The notes below the pieces were generated by a model. That model was not told the origin of the DNA, did not search any database, and saw only the letters and a program-made list of their open reading frames with translations. A program made the position numbers and the translations under genes. From assembly GCA_937983405.1 (NCBI GenBank), contig CALJZN010000004.1, positions 1-64,000 of the forward strand: DNA of 64,000 nt, in the 5' to 3' direction. The stretch's first letter is position 1. Each line of letters opens with the position of its first letter. Positions 19,221 to 27,929 of this stretch are shown piece by piece. Source of the stretch: an uncultured Paracoccaceae bacterium. GTDB lineage: Bacteria > Pseudomonadota > Alphaproteobacteria > Rhodobacterales > Rhodobacteraceae.

Positions 19221-19967
19221 GCTGCCGCACCCGGATCGGCCGGCAGACGGCCCCGGGCGATCTCGATCTGGCGCCGCAGCGTGGCCAGCATCGCAACCGC
19301 ACCGGCGGCCTCGGGCATTCCGATCGGCCGCGGCGCGGGCACGGGCACCGGCAGGACGAACTGGGTGCGCGCCGGGCGGCGCGACAGCACCACCACCCGA
19401 CAGCACCACCAGCTGGTCGCCCTGATAGACGCTCTCGCGCAGGTCGTGGGTGATGCGCAGCGCGGTCACGCTCTCCTCGGCGCGCAGGGCGTGCATCGTC
19501 TGACACATTTCCTCGCGGGTGAAGGCGTCGAGCGCGCCGAACGGCTCGTCGAGACTCAGCGCCGCGGGGCGGTGCACGAGTGCCCGGCAGAGCGAGGCGC
19601 GCAGGCGCATGCCCCCCGACAGCTGCGACGGGCGCTTGCCCTCGAACCCCGCCAGGCCCACGAGCGCGAGCAGCTCCGGCGCCCGCGCAACCCGCCGGCC
19701 GCGCGGCATCCGGGGCGCGACGAACTCGAGCGGCAGGATGACGTTGTCGAGGATCGTGCGCGAGTCCGGCAGCTCGGGGTTCTGGAAGGCCATGCCCACC
19801 GTCCGGCGGGGGCTGCACACCCGCTCGCCGTGCAGGATGACCTCGCCCGCGTCGGGGAACATCAGCCCCGCGATCAGCCGGGTGAGCGTGGACTTGCCGC
19901 AGCCCGAGGGGCCGACCACGGCGCAGAAGCTGCCCTGGGGCGCGGCGATGTCGAGCCCGTCCAGCAG
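19217..19967 (-). pseudogene. Broken ABC ATPase (SsuB/TauB type) with 16-bp duplication
   Basis: Homology starts abruptly at LLDGLDIAAPQGSF, without the usual first 20-25 residues. Walker A (GPSGCGKST), the Q-loop (FQNPEL), the signature LSGGMRLRAS, Walker B (ALSLDEPFG) and the H-loop (ITHDLRE) are all intact. After DQLVVLS a 16-bp tandem duplication (19382-19411) shifts the frame. Removing it restores RRPARTQFVLPVPVPAPRPIG and an ending at 19217 that overlaps the permease start as ATGA. Upstream, the frame is continuous with a binding-protein fragment, so an intergenic deletion fused the two. The family imports sulfonates, taurine or pyrimidine precursors; the original substrate is unknown. 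Confidence 0.85.
19382..19411 (-). repeat. 16-bp tandem duplication inside the ATPase pseudogene
   Basis: The 14-bp string CGACAGCACCACCA occurs at 19382-19395 and again at 19398-19411 (plus strand), a period of 16. Because 16 is not a multiple of three, the duplication causes the ATPase frameshift. Confidence 0.9.
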
Positions 19968-20195
19968 CGGCTTGTCGTAGACCATCATCGCAACGATGAC
20001 CGGGGCGCCGGGGTTCTGGTCGAGGCACCGCACCGGGCTGTCGAGGTCGGCAAAGCCGACGGGGAAGTTGCCCGTGGCCACCTTGGGACTCGCGCCGAGC
20101 GATTCCTGCCCCGCCGGGACCTCGACCGCGAGGCCCTCGGCCGCGCCATGGCCGTTGTCGATGGGCGGGAACCAGGCGGCCGACGGCCCGGGCAG
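19968..20195 (-). pseudogene. Fragment of a SsuA/THI5-like substrate-binding protein
   Basis: The minus frame reads EGLAVEVPAGQESLGASPKV, then ATGNFPVGFADLDSPVRC and NPGAPVIVAMMVYDKP. This matches the lobe-1 region of NMT1/THI5- and SsuA-like periplasmic binding proteins, which follow the pattern GLdVei-pG-gs...vasGnadfGiaD. The signal peptide is not recognisable and the sequence upstream (20195-20376) looks decayed. Everything after VYDKP is missing: the frame passes straight into the ATPase LLDGLD. The fragment is a remnant of the import operon's binding protein. Confidence 0.72.
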
Positions 20196-20376
20196 ACGGC
20201 GAGCGGCGCGGGTGCCCCGGCACCCCGACGCCCGCTGCCGAACGGCCGGCCTTGCGCGACCGCCGGCAATCCGCGGCGAAACGCCAAGGGAAAGCGGCAG
20301 CCAGGCGGGGGCCGCGCGGCCGCGTGGCGGACGGGCGGCGCGCAGGCGGCAGTCGGGCGGCGCTTCGCCTCCGCCG

Positions 20377-22317
20377 CTAGAGCGCCAGGCGGAACCGCAG
20401 GAAGCCGCCCGGGCCCGGGCCCGCCACGGTGATGTCGCCCCGTCCGAGCGCGGGCAGGTGCCGCGCCGCCGCCGGGGCGCTGTCGAACAGCACGGTGGTG
20501 CCGGGCATGGGCCGGAATCGCCAGACCTCCGCCGCGCGCGGATCGACCGTGCCCTGCGCCGCCAGCCAGGCGGCCAGCACCGCGCGGTTGGTCTCGGCCC
20601 CGTCCAGCACCACCCGCGCCGCCCCTGCGCCGAGAAACCGCCCGCCGCCCGCGGCACGATAGTCGTTGGTGGCAACGATCACCTCGGCGCGGGGGTCGAG
20701 CGGCCGGCCGCCCAGCCGGGCGTCGGTGATGCGGCTTGCGGCGGGGTCCAGAAGCTCACCCTCGGGGCCGTGGCGCGCGGGCGCCGACAGGTCGATGGCA
20801 TAGGTCATCCCGTGCATCACGTCGAAGTTGTGGCTGGGAAAGGCCGGGTCGATCAGCGGCGCGTCCTGCGCCCCCGGCGCGACCCGGGCGAACTGCGCCG
20901 CGCCGCGCTCCAGCCAGTCCAGCACCTCGGCCCCGGTCAGCCGCAGCGCCCGGATGTGGTTGGGATAGAGGTAGAGATCGGCCACATCGCGCATCGTCAG
21001 CGGGCCCGCGGGAATGTCTGTGTAGAACCCCGGTCCGCCCCGCCCCCCCGCCTTGAAGGGCGCGACGGCGGCCAGCACGGGCAGGCCTGCGTGCGCCGTC
21101 CCGCGCAGCCGGGCCGCGACATGGGCCGTCTGCGCCGCGGCGATCAGCGCCATGCCGGGGTCGGGGGCGACCAGCGCGAAATGGCTCGAGATCGGGCGCA
21201 GCGTGCGCCCGACGGCGCGGCCGAGGTAGGCCAGCGTCTCGGCATGCCAGGCCTCGGCCGCCGCGAGCACCGCAGGCGATGCCGGGGCCGCGCCCTGCTG
21301 CCCGCCGCCCGGCCCACGCCGCCCCACCGCGCGCACTGCGCCGCGCCCGCCGGCGACGCGCCAGCCCCCGGGCCCATGGGCCAGATCGAGGTCGAGCACC
21401 CCCAGATGCGCCCCCCAGGCGCCCGCCATCGCCACCGGCCGGCCGAAGATCGTGCCGCGCCGGCCCGAGACGCCCGCCCGCCCCGCGAAGCCGGCCGAGG
21501 GAAACAGCAGATGGCTGTGGCCCGCCACGATGGCGTCGATGCCGGGCACGCGCGCCAGCGGGATCGCGGCATTCTCCATCCCCGGCACCGCCCTGCCGGG
21601 CCCGATCCCGGTATGCGCCAGGGCGATCACCACCTCGGCGCCGGCTTCGCGCAGCTCGGGCACCCGCGCCGCGGCGGTCTCGACCATGTCGCGCACCGTC
21701 AGCCGCCCGTCCAGGTGCTTGGCGTTCCACACCGCCGTCTGCGGCGGCAAGAGCCCGATCAGGCCGATCCGCAGCGGCCGCTCGACCCCCGCCGCATCGT
21801 GCAGGCGCCGCTCCAGGATGGTCCAGGGCGGCACGAGGGTGCGGTCGGCGCGCGGGCTTGCCCCGGGGGCCAGCACCGCATTGGCCGAGACGACCGGAAA
21901 GCGCGCGCCCGCCAGCGCCGCGAGCAGGAAATCGAGCCCGTAGTCGAAATCGTGGTTGCCCAGCGTCGCCGCCGCATAGCCCGCGGCGTTCATCGCGGCG
22001 ATCATCGGATGCGCCTCGTCCGCGGCCAGCCCGCGGTCGAGGCCGACGAAGTCGCCCAGCGGGGCGCCCTGGAGGAAATCGCCGTTGTCCACCAGCAGCG
22101 CCAGCCCGCCGTCCAAGCCCGCCGCCGCCGCAAGCCGCGTCGCAAGGCCCGCGGCCCGCGCCAGACCGATGCCCGGCGCCGGCTGCGCCGCGAAATAGTC
22201 GAACGGCAGCAGCGCGCTGTGCAGGTCGGTCGTGGCGATCACCCGCAGCCGGCGCCGCAGCGCGGCCGCCTGAGCAAGAGCGCCGGCATCCTTCTCGCCC
22301 GTGCCTCGTCCGTCCAT
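20377..22317 (-). CDS. CpdB-like 2',3'-cyclic-nucleotide phosphodiesterase/5'-nucleotidase
   Basis: A 646-residue calcineurin-like metallophosphatase followed by a 5'-nucleotidase C-terminal domain. TTDLHSALLPFDY (about 29-41), DNGDFLQG, TLGNHDFDYGLDF and AGHSHLLFP are the metal-binding motifs. The C-terminal half contains the YLYPNHIRALRLTG and TNDYRAAGGGRFLG segments of substrate recognition. CpdB enzymes are usually periplasmic and salvage phosphate from 2',3'-cyclic nucleotides. Here the start at 22317 gives a hydrophilic N-terminus without a signal peptide, so either the protein is cytoplasmic or the true start differs. It is divergent from nudC across 292 bp in which I see no other gene. 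Confidence 0.9.
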   Translation of the reverse strand: MDGRGTGEKDAGALAQAAALRRRLRVIATTDLHSALLPFDYFAAQPAPGIGLARAAGLATRLAAAAGLDGGLALLVDNGDFLQGAPLGDFVGLDRGLAADEAHPMIAAMNAAGYAAATLGNHDFDYGLDFLLAALAGARFPVVSANAVLAPGASPRADRTLVPPWTILERRLHDAAGVERPLRIGLIGLLPPQTAVWNAKHLDGRLTVRDMVETAAARVPELREAGAEVVIALAHTGIGPGRAVPGMENAAIPLARVPGIDAIVAGHSHLLFPSAGFAGRAGVSGRRGTIFGRPVAMAGAWGAHLGVLDLDLAHGPGGWRVAGGRGAVRAVGRRGPGGGQQGAAPASPAVLAAAEAWHAETLAYLGRAVGRTLRPISSHFALVAPDPGMALIAAAQTAHVAARLRGTAHAGLPVLAAVAPFKAGGRGGPGFYTDIPAGPLTMRDVADLYLYPNHIRALRLTGAEVLDWLERGAAQFARVAPGAQDAPLIDPAFPSHNFDVMHGMTYAIDLSAPARHGPEGELLDPAASRITDARLGGRPLDPRAEVIVATNDYRAAGGGRFLGAGAARVVLDGAETNRAVLAAWLAAQGTVDPRAAEVWRFRPMPGTTVLFDSAPAAARHLPALGRGDITVAGPGPGGFLRFRLAL

Positions 22318-22609
22318 CCGCTGCGCAGATCGCCGCCATGCGGGACCGCCCCGACGCCGTGATCCGCCCTTCCCCTTCCACGCGGGCCGTGCCGCGCCCT
22401 CGTCTGCCGCCCGACACTAGGCCCGGCGGCGAAAAAGGAAAGCCGCCAACGGCCGCTACCGACGACCCGGCCGCAACCCTGAGTTGTTTCGGCAACGCCT
22501 GCACCGCAGGCCGGGGCCGGCCCGCTGCGCCGCGCCGGTCGCCGTTGCGCCCGCTGCGCCGCCGTGGCAAGGCTGAGGCGACGGCGGCAGGGCCAGGGGG
22601 GGGCGGGCG

Positions 22610-23578
22610 ATGCGGCTGGCCGAGACGGTGACCTTCGGCGGCTCGGGCCTCGACCGGGCGGCCGAGCTGCGCGGCAGCCCCGGGACGCTGGCCGCGGCGC
22701 TTGCCGACCCCTCCGCGCGGGTGATCCCGATGTGGCGCGGCAAGCCGCTCCTGGCCGGGCCGGGGCGCGACGGGCTGGGCTTCGTGGCCCCGGGCCACCC
22801 CGCGCTGGCCGCGGCGGCCGAGCCCGTGGTGCTGCTCGGGCGCGAGGCGGGCGCCATCTGGTTCGCCGCCGACATCTCGGCCTGGGAGCCCGCGGGGATC
22901 GACGCCGCCGCGGCCGCCGCCTTCTTCGACCCCACCGAGCAGACCCACCCCGACCTGCCCGCCGACCACCGCTTTGCCGAGCTGCGCGGCGCGATGACCC
23001 GGCTTTCGCCCCGCGCCGCCGAGCTTGCCGCCACCGCCAAGGCGCTGCTCGGCTGGCACGCCACGCACCGCTTCTGCGCCCGCTGCGGTGCCGCCAGCCG
23101 CCCCGCCGCGGGGGGCTGGCAGCGGACCTGCCCGGCCTGCGGCGCGCACCACTTCCCGCGCACCGATCCGGTGGTCATCATGCTGGTCGTCCGCGGCAAC
23201 GCGCTGCTGATCGGCCGCTCTGCGGTCTGGCCGCAAGGCATGTTCTCGCTGCTCGCGGGGTTCCTGGAGCCGGGCGAGACCATCGAGGCCGCGGTGCGCC
23301 GCGAGGTGGCCGAGGAGACCGGGGTGCGCGTGGGAGGGGTGCGCTATCTCGCCTCGCAACCCTGGCCCTATCCCGCCTCGCTGATGATCGGCTGCCTGGC
23401 CGAGGCCGAGACCGAGGCGATCACCCTCGACCCGGCCGAACTGGAGGCCGCGCGCTGGATGACGCGGGAAGAGATGGTGGCGGTGATGGCCGGCACCCAC
23501 CCGCAGGTGAAGCCCGCCCGCCGCGGCGCCATCGCGCATGCCCTGATCGCGGCCTGGCTCGCCGACCGGCTGGACTGA
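22610..23578 (+). CDS. nudC: NAD(+)/NADH pyrophosphatase NudC
   Basis: A 322-residue Nudix hydrolase that splits NAD(H) into NMN(H) and AMP and can remove NAD caps from RNA. A four-cysteine zinc ribbon is visible (FCARCG...RTCPACGAHHFPR, about 160-190). The Nudix box is GFLEPGETIEAAVRREVAEE (about 217-236). SQPWPYPAS directly follows and is the NADH-pyrophosphatase signature. The ATG at 22610 is preceded by a G-rich purine tract. It is followed after 14 bp by a SRPBCC gene, likely co-transcribed. Confidence 0.95.
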   Translation: MRLAETVTFGGSGLDRAAELRGSPGTLAAALADPSARVIPMWRGKPLLAGPGRDGLGFVAPGHPALAAAAEPVVLLGREAGAIWFAADISAWEPAGIDAAAAAAFFDPTEQTHPDLPADHRFAELRGAMTRLSPRAAELAATAKALLGWHATHRFCARCGAASRPAAGGWQRTCPACGAHHFPRTDPVVIMLVVRGNALLIGRSAVWPQGMFSLLAGFLEPGETIEAAVRREVAEETGVRVGGVRYLASQPWPYPASLMIGCLAEAETEAITLDPAELEAARWMTREEMVAVMAGTHPQVKPARRGAIAHALIAAWLADRLD

Positions 23579-23592
23579 AAGGGGGCCCGCCC

Positions 23593-24069
23593 ATGCGCTT
23601 CATCGCCGCAACCGACATCGCCCGCCCCATCGCCGAGGTGCACGCCGCCCTGTCCGACACTGCCCGGTTCGAGGCCATGGCAGGGGCGCGCAAGGTGCAT
23701 TTCGTCCGCCGCGGCGACGGCGGCGTGGGCAGCGAATGGGACCTCGGCTTCCGCCTGCGCGGCCGTCGGCGGCAGGTCACGGTGCGCTTGGCCGAGGTTG
23801 CGGCGCCGACGCGGCTGTTTCTGGTCTGGACCGGCCGGCTGACCGACGGCAGCCTCGCGCTTGACCTCGTGGCGCTGGCGCGCGCGCGCACGCGGCTGAC
23901 CGTGACCCTCGACATCCAGCCCAAGACCCTGCCCGCGAAGCTGTTCTTCCAGTCGCTGCGGCTGGTCAAGCCGCGGCTCAACCGCCGCTTCCGCCGTCGC
24001 GTGAACGCCATCGCCGCGGCGCTGACGGCCCGGGGGGAGGGCCCCGCCGCCGACCGGCCCGGGGCGTGA
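23593..24069 (+). CDS. SRPBCC-fold protein
   Basis: A 158-residue protein beginning MRFIAATDIARPIAEVHAAL, the first strand and helix of the START/SRPBCC (polyketide cyclase/Bet v1-like) fold. A core with SEWDLGFRLRGRRRQVTVRL and a long C-terminal helix support this. These proteins bind small hydrophobic ligands or act in lipid handling; no catalytic residues are identifiable. ATG at 23593 is preceded by GGGGGCC. The gene lies 14 bp after nudC. Function unknown. Confidence 0.8.
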   Translation: MRFIAATDIARPIAEVHAALSDTARFEAMAGARKVHFVRRGDGGVGSEWDLGFRLRGRRRQVTVRLAEVAAPTRLFLVWTGRLTDGSLALDLVALARARTRLTVTLDIQPKTLPAKLFFQSLRLVKPRLNRRFRRRVNAIAAALTARGEGPAADRPGA

Positions 24070-24460
24070 CCGGCGCTGCCTCCGATCGCGCCCGGGGCGC
24101 GTCGGCCCGAGGGGCGCGCTTCGTGCCTCGGCACCCCCGCCGCCCAGGCGGGCGCCCGCAGGCGGGCGGCGGCGGCGGCCGTACCCGTGTCCGGCAGGGC
24201 TGTCCCCTGCCACGCCGACGCCCGGGGACGCGCCTGCCGGCATCGCGCGCCGCGCTCGGGCGGCATCCGGCGCAGCCTGCCTGCCGCCCCATGGCCGGGG
24301 CAGGCGGCAGCGGCGCGGCGCCATCCGGGCGCGGGCCCGAGGGTTGGGTCACGGCTGGCGCGGGCTGCGGTCGGCGTTGTGCCCGGCGGGTCGCGGGTGT
24401 TGCCCGTGCAGAGGGTTCCCCTGCCGCGATGTTGCGCAGATCACGGCAGTTCTCGCACCG
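24070..24460. other. Non-coding stretch between convergent genes, with a strong hairpin
   Basis: The 391 bp between the SRPBCC gene and zapE contain no convincing ORF. At 24137-24172 there is a near-perfect hairpin: CCGCCGCCC pairs with GGGCGGCGG and encloses the palindrome GCGGGCGCCCGC. It could end transcription from either side, but it lacks a T tract, so it is only a candidate. Confidence 0.5.
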
Positions 24461-25543
24461 TCAGGCCGCCCAGTCCGCACCCTGCATCTCGCGCAGGCGG
24501 CTGGCGGTGCGCTCGAACTCGAAGGCCCCGGCGCCTTCGACATACAGCCGCTCGGGCAGGTCGGCGGCCGAGGCCACCAGCCGCACCCGCGCCTCGTAGA
24601 GGGCATCGACCAGGGTGACGAAGCGCTTCGCCTCGTTGTAGTTCGAGGCGCCGAGGCGGGGGATGTCGTCGAGCATCAGCACCCGCACCGCCGCGGCGAG
24701 GGCCAGATAGTCGGCCGGCCCCAGCGGGCGGCCGCAGAGATCCCAGAACCCCGCCCGCGCCACACCGTTGGCGACCCGCGGCACCTCGACGGTCCGGCCC
24801 TGCACCGTCAGGCGCAGCGGCCCCCCCGGCGCCCCGCCCGTCAGCCCGGCCCAGATCGCATCCATCGCCGCCCGCGCGGCCGCGCCCGCCGGGTGGAAGT
24901 AGACCTGCGCCCCCGCCAGCCGGTGGCGGCGATAGTCGGTGGGGCTTTCCAGCTCCAGCACCTCGAGCCGCGCCTTGAGCAGCGCAACGAAGGGCAGGAA
25001 CAGCGCCCGGTTCAGCCCGTCCCTGTAAAGGTCGTCCGGCGGGCGGTTCGAGGTGGTCACCACCATCACCCCCGCTGCCAGCAGCCGCTCGAACAGCCGG
25101 CCCAGGATCATCGCGTCGGCGATGTCGGCGACCTGCATCTCGTCCAGGCACAGCAGCCGCAGCGGTGCCGCCACCGCATCGGCCACCGGGGCCAGGGCAT
25201 CCTCGACCCCGCGGCGGCGGGCGGCGTGCAGGCCGGCGTGGATCTCCTGCATGAAGGCGTGGAAATGCACCCGCCGCTTGGCGCCGATGGCGACGGCATC
25301 GGCGAAGCGGTCCATCAGCATCGACTTGCCGCGCCCGACCCCGCCCCAGAGATAGAGGCCCTTCGGCACCTCGGGCGGCCTGCGCAGGAACCCCGCCAGC
25401 AGCCCGCGCCGCCGCCCCGCCTGCGCCTCCAGCCACAGCCGCCGCGTCTCGAGCCCCGCCAGCGCGGCGCGCTGGGCGGGGTCGGGGCGAAGCCGGCCGG
25501 CGGCGACATCGGCATCGAAGGCATCGGTCAGCGAGGCGCGCAT
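24461..25543 (-). CDS. zapE: AFG1/ZapE-type cell division ATPase
   Basis: A 360-residue P-loop ATPase. Walker A is GGVGRGKS (about 97-104), Walker B LLCLDEMQV (about 158-166), with the sensor region MVVTTSNRPPDDLY. The family is a Z-ring-associated ATPase in Gram-negative bacteria and the homologue of mitochondrial AFG1/LACE1. FHAFMQEIH, LFLPF and IPRLGASNYNEAKRFVTL are further conserved blocks. It is divergent from the UMF1 transporter gene. The ATG at 25543 was chosen because homology starts within 30 residues. Confidence 0.93.
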   Translation of the reverse strand: MRASLTDAFDADVAAGRLRPDPAQRAALAGLETRRLWLEAQAGRRRGLLAGFLRRPPEVPKGLYLWGGVGRGKSMLMDRFADAVAIGAKRRVHFHAFMQEIHAGLHAARRRGVEDALAPVADAVAAPLRLLCLDEMQVADIADAMILGRLFERLLAAGVMVVTTSNRPPDDLYRDGLNRALFLPFVALLKARLEVLELESPTDYRRHRLAGAQVYFHPAGAAARAAMDAIWAGLTGGAPGGPLRLTVQGRTVEVPRVANGVARAGFWDLCGRPLGPADYLALAAAVRVLMLDDIPRLGASNYNEAKRFVTLVDALYEARVRLVASAADLPERLYVEGAGAFEFERTASRLREMQGADWAA

Positions 25544-25601
25544 GCGCCCCCCATAGCGGGCAGCAGGCCCGAGGAAAAGCGCGCCGCGGCAAGCGGCGGC
25601 T

Positions 25602-25630
25602 TTGACAGCCCGGCCGGGGCGCGGGATAGT
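25602..25630 (+). promoter_or_regulatory. Promoter of the UMF1 transporter gene
   Basis: TTGACA (25602-25607), a 17-bp spacer and GATAGT (25625-25630) form a near-consensus sigma-70 promoter. It lies 30 bp before the ATG at 25660. Confidence 0.65.
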
Positions 25631-25659
25631 CGCGCCCGCAGCACAGGGGCCGGCAGGGC

Positions 25660-27060
25660 ATGGGCACGCAGGATTCGGACGGAACCGGGGGCGAGCAGAC
25701 GGCCCGGCGCCGCGTCTGGGCGTGGTATTTCTTCGACTGGGCCAACCAGCCCTACAACACGCTGCTGCTGACCTTCATCTTCGCCCCCTACTTCGCCAAT
25801 GCCGTGGCGCCCGATCCGGTGACGGGGCAGGCGCTGTGGGGCACGATGCTGGCGGTGACGGGCACGGTCATCGCGCTCATGGCGCCGGTGCTGGGCGCGG
25901 TGGCCGACAGCGCCGGGCCGCGGCGGCCATGGCTGTGGCTGTTCTCGGCGCTCTACGTCGGCGGCGCCTGCGCGCTGTGGTGGGCGGTGCCGGGGGCCGA
26001 GGGGGTGCTGTGGATCCTGCTTGCCTTCGGCATCGGCATGGTCGGGCTCGAGTTCGGGATCATCTTCACCAACGCCTACCTGCCCGAGCTGGCCCGGGGC
26101 CCCGAGATCGGCCGCGTCTCGGGCACCGGCTGGGCGCTGGGCTATGCGGGCGGCGTCGTGTCGCTGGCGATCATGCTGGCCTTCCTCGCCGAAACCGAGA
26201 GCGGCCGCACCCTGCTGGGCCTGCCCCCCGCCTTCGGCCTCGACCCCGCGCTGCGCGAGGGCACCCGCGCGGTCGGCCCCTTCACTGCGCTGTGGTATGT
26301 TCTCTTTGCCGCGCCGCTGTTCCTGTGGCTGCGCGACCCGGTGCGCCCGCCGGCCCCGCGCGGCGCGCTGGCCCGCGGGCTTGCCGACCTCTGGGCCACG
26401 CTGAGCGGCCTGCCGCGGCGCCCAAGCCTGCTGGCCTATCTCGGCAGCTCGATGTTCTACCGCGACGCGCTGAACGGGGTCTACGCCTTCGGCGGCATCT
26501 ATGCCGCCGGGGTGCTGGGCTGGTCGGTCGTCCAGATCGGCGTCTTCGGGATCAGCGCGGCCGTGGTCGGCGCGCTCGCCTGCTGGGCGGGCGGGCTGGC
26601 CGACCGCGCCTTCGGGCCCAAGCCAGTGATCGCCGCGGGCATCCTGGTGCTGATCGGCGTCTGCCTCGTGGTCGTCACCACCTCGCGCGAGATGGTGCTG
26701 CTGATCCCGGTCGCGCCCGGCTCGGGGCTGCCCGACGCGGCCTTCTACCTCTGCGGCGGGCTGATCGGCGCCGCCGGCGGAACGCTGCAGGCCGCCTCGC
26801 GCACGATGATGGTCCGGCAGGCCGACCCCGCGCGCATGACCGAGGCCTTTGGCCTTTATGCTCTGTCGGGCAAGGCGACCTCGTTCCTCGCCCCCGCGCT
26901 GGTCGCGCTGGCCACCGCGCTCACGGGCGATCAGCGGCTGGGCGTGGCCCCGCTGATCCTGTTGTTCCTTCTGGGGCTTGGTCTGCTATGGTTCGTCAAG
27001 GCAGACGGCGAACGGGCAGACACATGGGCAGCATCCTCCCCCTCCTCCTTATCATCGTGA
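25660..27060 (+). CDS. UMF1-family (Atg22-like) MFS permease
   Basis: A 466-residue membrane protein with about twelve hydrophobic segments. The N-terminal WAWYFFDWANQPYNTLLLTF motif is characteristic of UMF1/Atg22-type MFS proteins, and GAVADSAGPRRPWL is the MFS loop 2-3 motif. Transported compounds for bacterial UMF1 proteins are not well defined; yeast Atg22 exports amino acids from the vacuole. Its 3' end overlaps mepA by 37 bp in another frame, so the genes are co-transcribed. Confidence 0.88.
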   Translation: MGTQDSDGTGGEQTARRRVWAWYFFDWANQPYNTLLLTFIFAPYFANAVAPDPVTGQALWGTMLAVTGTVIALMAPVLGAVADSAGPRRPWLWLFSALYVGGACALWWAVPGAEGVLWILLAFGIGMVGLEFGIIFTNAYLPELARGPEIGRVSGTGWALGYAGGVVSLAIMLAFLAETESGRTLLGLPPAFGLDPALREGTRAVGPFTALWYVLFAAPLFLWLRDPVRPPAPRGALARGLADLWATLSGLPRRPSLLAYLGSSMFYRDALNGVYAFGGIYAAGVLGWSVVQIGVFGISAAVVGALACWAGGLADRAFGPKPVIAAGILVLIGVCLVVVTTSREMVLLIPVAPGSGLPDAAFYLCGGLIGAAGGTLQAASRTMMVRQADPARMTEAFGLYALSGKATSFLAPALVALATALTGDQRLGVAPLILLFLLGLGLLWFVKADGERADTWAASSPSSLSS

Positions 27061-27929
27061 CGCTGGCGCTTGGCCTGCCCGCCCCGGCGGCGGCGCAGCA
27101 GCGCGCGCACCAGCTGTTCGCCGCGCACCGCGCGCCGTCGCCGCAGACCCCGGCGGCCATCGGCAGCTATGCCCGGGGCTGCGCCGCGGGCCTCGTGCAG
27201 CTGCCCGAGACGGGGCCCACCTGGCAGGCGATGCGGCTTTCCCGCAACCGCAACTGGGGCCACCCCGCGATGATCGCCTATCTGCAGGACCTCAGCCGCG
27301 CGGCGACGACGGTCGGCTGGCGCGGCCTCTACATTGGCGACATCAGCCAGCCGCGCGGGGGGCCGATGCCGTCGGGGCACACCAGCCACCAGATCGGGCT
27401 TGACGCCGACATCTGGATGCTGCCGCCGCGGCGGCTGAACCTCAGCCGGGCCGAGCGCGAGGAGATTGCCTCGATCTCGGTGCGCACCGAGGACCAGCGC
27501 GCGGTCAACGGCAACTGGACGGCGGCGCATCACGCGCTGCTGCGCCTCGCCGCCTCGGACCCGCGGGTGGACCGCATCTTCGTCGCCGCGGCGGTCAAGA
27601 TCGAGATGTGCAGGACGGCGACGCGCGCCGATACCCCCTGGCTGCAGAAGATCCGCCCGATCTACGGCCACGACAGCCATTTCCACGTCCGGCTGCGCTG
27701 CCCCGCGGACTCGCCGGGCTGCGTTGCCCAGACGCCCACGGTGGCCGAGCTCTCCGCCGGGGGCAACGGCTGCGACGAGACGCTGATGTGGTGGGTGACC
27801 GAATACCTCAACCCCCCGAAGGTCGAGCGCGACCCCAACGCACCCCCGCCCCCGCCCGTGCGCACGGTGCGCGACTACACGATGGCCGACCTGCCCGCGC
27901 AATGCCGCGACGTGCTCGCGGCGCGCTGA
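27024..27929 (+). CDS. mepA: Penicillin-insensitive murein endopeptidase (M74)
   Basis: A 301-residue protein that cleaves D-Ala-meso-DAP crosslinks in peptidoglycan. An N-terminal signal peptide (ILPLLLIIVTLALGLPAPAAAQ) predicts periplasmic location. PSGHTSHQIGLDADIW and GHDSHFHVRL carry the zinc ligands of peptidase family M74. Cysteines in RLRCPADSPGCV and QCRD could form disulfides. The ATG at 27024 lies within the end of the transporter gene, and the 3' end overlaps the next gene by 28 bp. Confidence 0.94.
   Translation: MGSILPLLLIIVTLALGLPAPAAAQQRAHQLFAAHRAPSPQTPAAIGSYARGCAAGLVQLPETGPTWQAMRLSRNRNWGHPAMIAYLQDLSRAATTVGWRGLYIGDISQPRGGPMPSGHTSHQIGLDADIWMLPPRRLNLSRAEREEIASISVRTEDQRAVNGNWTAAHHALLRLAASDPRVDRIFVAAAVKIEMCRTATRADTPWLQKIRPIYGHDSHFHVRLRCPADSPGCVAQTPTVAELSAGGNGCDETLMWWVTEYLNPPKVERDPNAPPPPPVRTVRDYTMADLPAQCRDVLAAR

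Noticed and set aside
24066..24618. Plus-strand ORFs after the SRPBCC gene
   Set aside because: No conserved motif, and they overlap the zapE 3' end on the other strand. The region is better described as non-coding with a hairpin.
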